Assembly: GCF_020882245.1 (NCBI RefSeq)
Contig: NC_083597.1
Coordinates: 87,212,152 to 87,276,151, forward strand
DNA: 64,000 bases
Source: Rhopalosiphum padi
Taxonomy: Eukaryota > Arthropoda > Insecta > Hemiptera > Aphididae
Direction: 5' to 3'
Positions within the stretch are counted from its first letter, which is position 1, and each line of letters opens with the position of its first letter. Shown here piece after piece: positions 59,401-64,000 of this stretch. The notes under the pieces were generated by a model. That model did not search any database. It saw only the letters and a list, made by a program, of their open reading frames with translations, and was not told the origin of the DNA. The position numbers were made by a program, and so were the translations under genes.

Positions 59401-60863
59401 GCGCGCGATACAAGAGAGAATCATTACCTACGACGTACGGTCGAATATAACTTTATATTTTAAATGCATAAACCGCATTTTATTCTTTTACGCCACGCGT
59501 TTTTCCTATAGCAAGAAACGGATTTTGTATGAGATCGCAAATTAAACACGCATGTAATATTATTATTTATTAATATTTATGATTAATAATAAAAACGATG
59601 TAATGACGTAAATCTCTATATTATAGTACATGTCGTATAAGTGTATAAAAAATATACAGTGATTATAATAAAGGATACTTATTATGATCATGTCGCTACC
59701 AACCTCGCAAGAAATGCACGAAAATCAATTTAGAGTGGAAAATAAGTTATTATATACGTTATTATTATTATTAGGTATACAATTATTTTATTACGTGCCT
59801 CGAAAATCGCCTGACCCGGCCGGTGCGTGGTGATCTCGTCGACGCCCCCTATGGCGTATAATATGTTTAACGCTATTACATATAAATAGTTATCGTTTGA
59901 CAATTTTAACAACACCTATATGAAATAAATATTGGGACGGCGATGAGTACTAGAAAATACAAACTATAGCAAAAAAAGAGGGAACTCGTATTGAAACTTT
60001 TAAGTGCACATCGTAAGTATGTATGTGTATACAATATGTATGTGTGTGTATAAATACAAATAATACAGATGAAGCAAAAAAAAAAACAATAATAAGATTT
60101 TTTTTTTATAAAAGTGATAAATCTTTAAAATATATAATAATATTATCCTAAGTTTTATGAAATTATTTTTGTATATTATATTATACTCTTGCCACAAGCC
60201 TGAGGTTCCTTTTCCGCAATTAAAATATGTACAAAAGTATAGAAACAAACATATTTTTTGAGATTTCTATATATATATATATATGAATAAGTATGAACAA
60301 GATTTGGGAATATAAGAGAGTGAAGAGAGTGAAGATTGGGAAGAATATGGAAGAAAAAAAGAGGCAGCAAAGGTATTAAATAGACCACAGAAAATTTAAA
60401 AAAAGAATGTAGAAATATGTGATACACTTCTAACTTTAGATATTAGCGTAAATATTTGATTATTTAATCCATAATCTCCTTATATTAGGTATAAATTATA
60501 ATACTAACGATTAATAAACAAATAATATAGTGTTTTTTATGAACATATGTACTAAATACCAATATAATATATTATAGTAGGTATATGGGCGAGTGAGCTT
60601 CACACATATTTTTATATTTTCGTTTCACACTCAGTATGGGAAAACTCATGAGAGAGTTGTTGAACTTTCGATTAATTAGTCGGGGATAAGAACATCTCAA
60701 ATTCTCAAGCAGTCGTTGAGATTTTGAATATTTTTTTAACTCTTCAAAGTAATTTTATGACACCAGAGCCGGTACTTTTCAATTTTCTCAAAGCATTTCG
60801 CTATAATATTAGTGTAGCAGTACAATATTATAAAATATAAGGTACGTATACTAAATACAATAT

Positions 60864-61025
60864 ACTAGCTGTATTACCCAGCATCGACCAGGTTAAAATC
60901 TTATCATTTTTTGTTTTGCTTCCGTTGAAATATAGAATACAAACACAATTACAATGATTTATTTTATTATTTTCCACTACTTTATTCAGGACATATTTTT
61001 GATGTAAACGCAAAAAACTGAAGAA
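60864..61025. mobile_element. Possible degraded transposable-element end
   Basis: Begins CTAGCTGTATTACCCAGCAT followed by CGACCAGGTTAAAATC. This resembles the conserved tail (agctg-acccggc-cccgggttaaaa style) of short dispersed repeats seen in many arthropod genomes. The resemblance is from memory; no protein or second end is visible. Confidence 0.25.
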
Positions 61026-62679
61026 AGATTCGACTAAATCTACTCAAACAGTCAAACCGAATACAACAAATAAACAAAACAAACAAATACAAGAGTACAA
61101 AACTTTATTACAGAACTACACTTCACGTCACTTGACATACGTTATCTCTTGGGTGCGTAACACATTGCATAACGGGTCGGATACCTGATGATAAATAAAT
61201 TAATAATAATTTTGTTTTACAGGTCAAACTCATACCCGGTTATTATAATAATATATGTGTGGGTGTGTCAATATAGTGACAAAGTTCGCAGATTTAAATG
61301 AACAGGCAAAAGATATATTTTTGGGTTTGCTAGAGTACATCTAACTACTAAATTATATACTGTGTACAAAAATGTATACGAACGAATTTGTTAAATATAT
61401 ACGCGGGATATTCCTATCAGCGATAACACACGCATATTGATTGGGTTTATGCAAATTGCAATCGTATTATTTAGATACTCCAACACGCGTATACCAAATC
61501 GACCATCGTAGTCCCGCGATTTCACGCGTGTGATTTTTGCACCTAGTGTACCGAATCATTTGTCGGAAGAATACATGTAGGGAATAGAGAATTAAAAAAT
61601 AATAATAAATCGATAAAACCGTCACGACTCTCGTATATAATAATAATTTAATGTTACGGTGTTTCGTATATATACCTAAACATAATATACATTTTGTACA
61701 CTCAATTTACAACGCGAACGTCAATAACAACAACATTTTATTGGCAGTGGTGTTAATCAGAATAAATCAACAATATTGAAACTCGTTATAATTCGTTTAA
61801 CACGTATCACACTATACGGAACTAAACGAATGCGCGAAAACCTAAGCGTGATTAAAATTTAAAATATTTATCAAATCGTCGACTAAATACAAGTTGTATA
61901 ATATACTCAATAATTCGGTGTATTACATATTGCCGAATTATAAATATTAATAAATAGAATTATACCTATCTTCACTCCCAATCAAAATAATATATATTCC
62001 CCGAATTGACTAAATATAGGCTAATCAGCCCATTTATTTCTGGTGCTATTTTTAAAACGACTAATATTTGGTGTCGAATACGCAGATTGTGTATGTAGGC
62101 ACATTGCACATCCGATAAATATAATTATTAATATTATATAATATACAGACGTTGCAAATCACAGCTACACCGTTTTCGTTTTAAAATCAACTGAAGACTT
62201 AATAAATACTCAAACTATCATAACGCAAAAATACAGAATGTGAGGAATTGTGAAGGTGAAATTAAGTTATAAACTTATAACCAACTACAGGCTACAAAAA
62301 TATAATCAAAAACCCTAGGAAAATAAAGATGACGATGAGCTAGCTAACGGAGGCGCGGTACACTCGGATATTATAGTTTAAGTTTTTCTTCAATATGATT
62401 TATATCATATTGTTTATTTTCGCACAACTACAATTACACACACACACATACATACACATACACACAAACAAACATACAATACCATCCTAGCCACGCCCCT
62501 TCGACGTGGGTCCGTTGATGGAATAATTAAGCCCTCCCATGTAGAGCCGATACCGGAATGGCCGGGGAGGGCGGGCGGCGAGCGGGAGGGCGACGGCCAC
62601 CAAAGACTATACGATCGTCGTGGTGTGTTCGTGTGTAAGTGTGCTCGGCACGAAGGAGTGAGTGAGAGAGACGACAAAA

Positions 62680-62703
62680 ATAATAATAATAATAATAATA
62701 ATA
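62680..62703 (+). repeat. (AAT)n microsatellite
   Basis: Eight AAT units flanked by A runs. Confidence 0.9.
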
Positions 62704-62903
62704 AAAAATATAATAAGTGCACGGCGACCGCGGTAAACTGGTTGCGATACGTGCATGCTCCAGTGGTGGGCAAAAAGCGCACCGGGCCGGCGGAAGTGAC
62801 GGGCGCGCGCACACTACGCGATCGGTTGAGAACCACTGCCGTCGAACACAACTGAATAGTGTTATTACGTGCACACGACGTATACTTATAGTTATGTACA
62901 TAT

Positions 62904-62905
<2 letters not shown>

Positions 62906-62943
<38 letters not shown>
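62906..62943 (+). repeat. (TA)n microsatellite
   Basis: About nineteen pure TA units. Confidence 0.95.
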
Positions 62944-62946
<3 letters not shown>

Positions 62947-63176
62947 CACCAAGTGGTCGTGGTACGCGTACGTCTCGACGGCGCACTATTTACTCTGTAC
63001 CGTCAACGACGGGATAACGAGCTACGATCGCCCGCCCGGCCGCGGATATATACTACGGTGGTACCCTATCATTAGCGTTTTATTTTTTTCATCTTTTTAT
63101 TTTATATTTTTTGATGGATGTTATAATTACCGGGTCTCTCGCCTTCGCCCTGTTTGTTTTTGGTTTACACCATCCA

Positions 63177-63252
63177 ACACACACACACACACACACACAC
63201 ACTAACAAGACACGTCTCGATTTTCTCTCTCTCTCACACTCTCTCTCTCTCT
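63177..63252 (+). repeat. (CA)n and (CT)n microsatellites
   Basis: CA run at 63177-63202 and CT runs at 63224-63252, separated by unique sequence. Confidence 0.95.
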
Positions 63253-63427
63253 TACTCTGGCCAACGTATACTCATATTGGAACACCGTGGATCGCGGGCG
63301 CGCGTCCGCACACACGCACATGCCCAACACGGAGGTATTATTTATATTTTATGATTATTATTATTATTACACGATTATAAAATAACGATAAAAAAAAATT
63401 CCACGAGACCAAATAATATTAAAAGCG

Positions 63428-63451
63428 CGTCGTCGTCGTCGTCGTCGTCGT
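63428..63451 (+). repeat. (CGT)n microsatellite
   Basis: About eight CGT units near the end of the window. Confidence 0.95.
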
Positions 63452-64000
63452 TATAATAATATTATAGACGCGAGAACGCGGTTTGAAGACTGCACTACCA
63501 CGCGGGCCGAGGTGTGCGCCGCGCGTACGGGTTAAGGCTGGAGGAGAAGAGAGGGGAAAAAATCACTTTTACCGATCGATACGCGCGATAGTCGTCGCCT
63601 CACGAACAACGAGAGGCGCCTGACCGCCGCCGGTCGGCCGACCGACCATATTATATATTATGAGGCGTGTGTGTTTATCATCATGATATACATTATATTA
63701 TTACAATATATTACACACGGCCTGGTCGCGGTTTTTTATTTTTCGATTTCAAAACGTATCAGTTTTTCTCGATTAAACTTTATTTTCATACGCCTACATT
63801 TTACTTGTATAGTACTAATTTTATGTAACGTGTACACGCCACTTATTGCGCGTCTGCATATATATGTTCTGCAGTTCTACACTTCTACACATAAATTAAA
63901 TCGTTATATTATGTGTATCGATGACGAATTGATCGCGAAGTAGGTATATAAGAACCTGCAACGCCAGTTCACACTCATCGTTTTGTATTACGTCTCTCCT

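Larger units (their letters stand above)
51056..64000 (-). other. Upstream omb intron (incomplete, more than 12.9 kb)
   Basis: DNA between the acceptor of alternative exon B and the window end. I searched minus-strand frames for the expected preceding T-box exon (ending near MVITKSGR) and did not find it. The stretch is A+T-rich with CpG-dense blocks at about 53.8-55.4, 58.8-59.4 and 62.4-63.7 kb, many microsatellites, one copy of a dispersed repeat at 56.1-56.4 kb and a possible element remnant near 60.9 kb. The open frames in it look like composition artefacts. Confidence 0.65.

Noticed and set aside
62414..62952. Minus-strand frames at 62.4-62.95 kb as a possible N-terminal omb exon
   Set aside because: No T-box sequence, driven by AAT and TA microsatellites giving poly-Tyr/Leu, and overlapping alternatives.

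Overview
The window looks like nuclear DNA of an aphid-like insect. It is strongly A+T-rich and full of short TA, AAT and TAGGTA-type runs, with islands of CpG-dense DNA and many microsatellites. The one gene that can be supported has introns with GT-AG boundaries. The aphid assignment is an inference from base composition and repeat style; an insect is strongly supported by the protein.

The only gene I can support is a Tbx2/3-type T-box transcription factor, the orthologue of Drosophila bifid (optomotor-blind, omb), on the minus strand. Its 3' part fills about 26.6 to 51.1 kb. Reading 5' to 3' on the minus strand the coding exons are: two tandem alternative exons (51055-50942 and 50653-50540), then 49654-49501, 34350-34204, 34110-34034, 29462-29287, 29203-28979 and 27397-26634, which ends in TAA. 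Every junction I worked out has GT...AG ends and matching phase. With either alternative exon this gives about 551 residues: most of the T-box, a basic tail, low-complexity His/acidic/Ser linkers, and a long Pro/Ala/His-rich C-terminus with the conserved Tbx2/3 SELKSIEKMVNGL motif. The exons for the N-terminus and the start of the T-box (before the RMFP motif) are not in the window and must lie beyond 64000, after an intron of more than 12.9 kb.

The most notable feature is the pair of 114-nt exons. They have identical length and phase and both encode the same T-box segment, but they differ at 12 of 37 residues. Both have donors without the usual +5 G, and the upstream copy has a poor pyrimidine tract. 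This looks like a mutually exclusive exon pair that would give two DNA-binding-domain isoforms of omb.

Layout: 1-26.6 kb is a gene desert downstream of omb (dispersed-repeat copies, a perfect 51-bp hairpin at 20.7 kb, CpG-dense islands near 3 kb and 16.4 kb). 26.6-34.4 kb holds the C-terminal coding exons and the end of the T-box. 34.4-49.5 kb is a 15-kb intron inside the T-box, with CpG-dense, GA/CT-rich blocks that may be regulatory. 49.5-51.1 kb holds the remaining T-box exons. 51.1-64 kb is upstream intron. No tRNA, rRNA or intact transposon was recognised.
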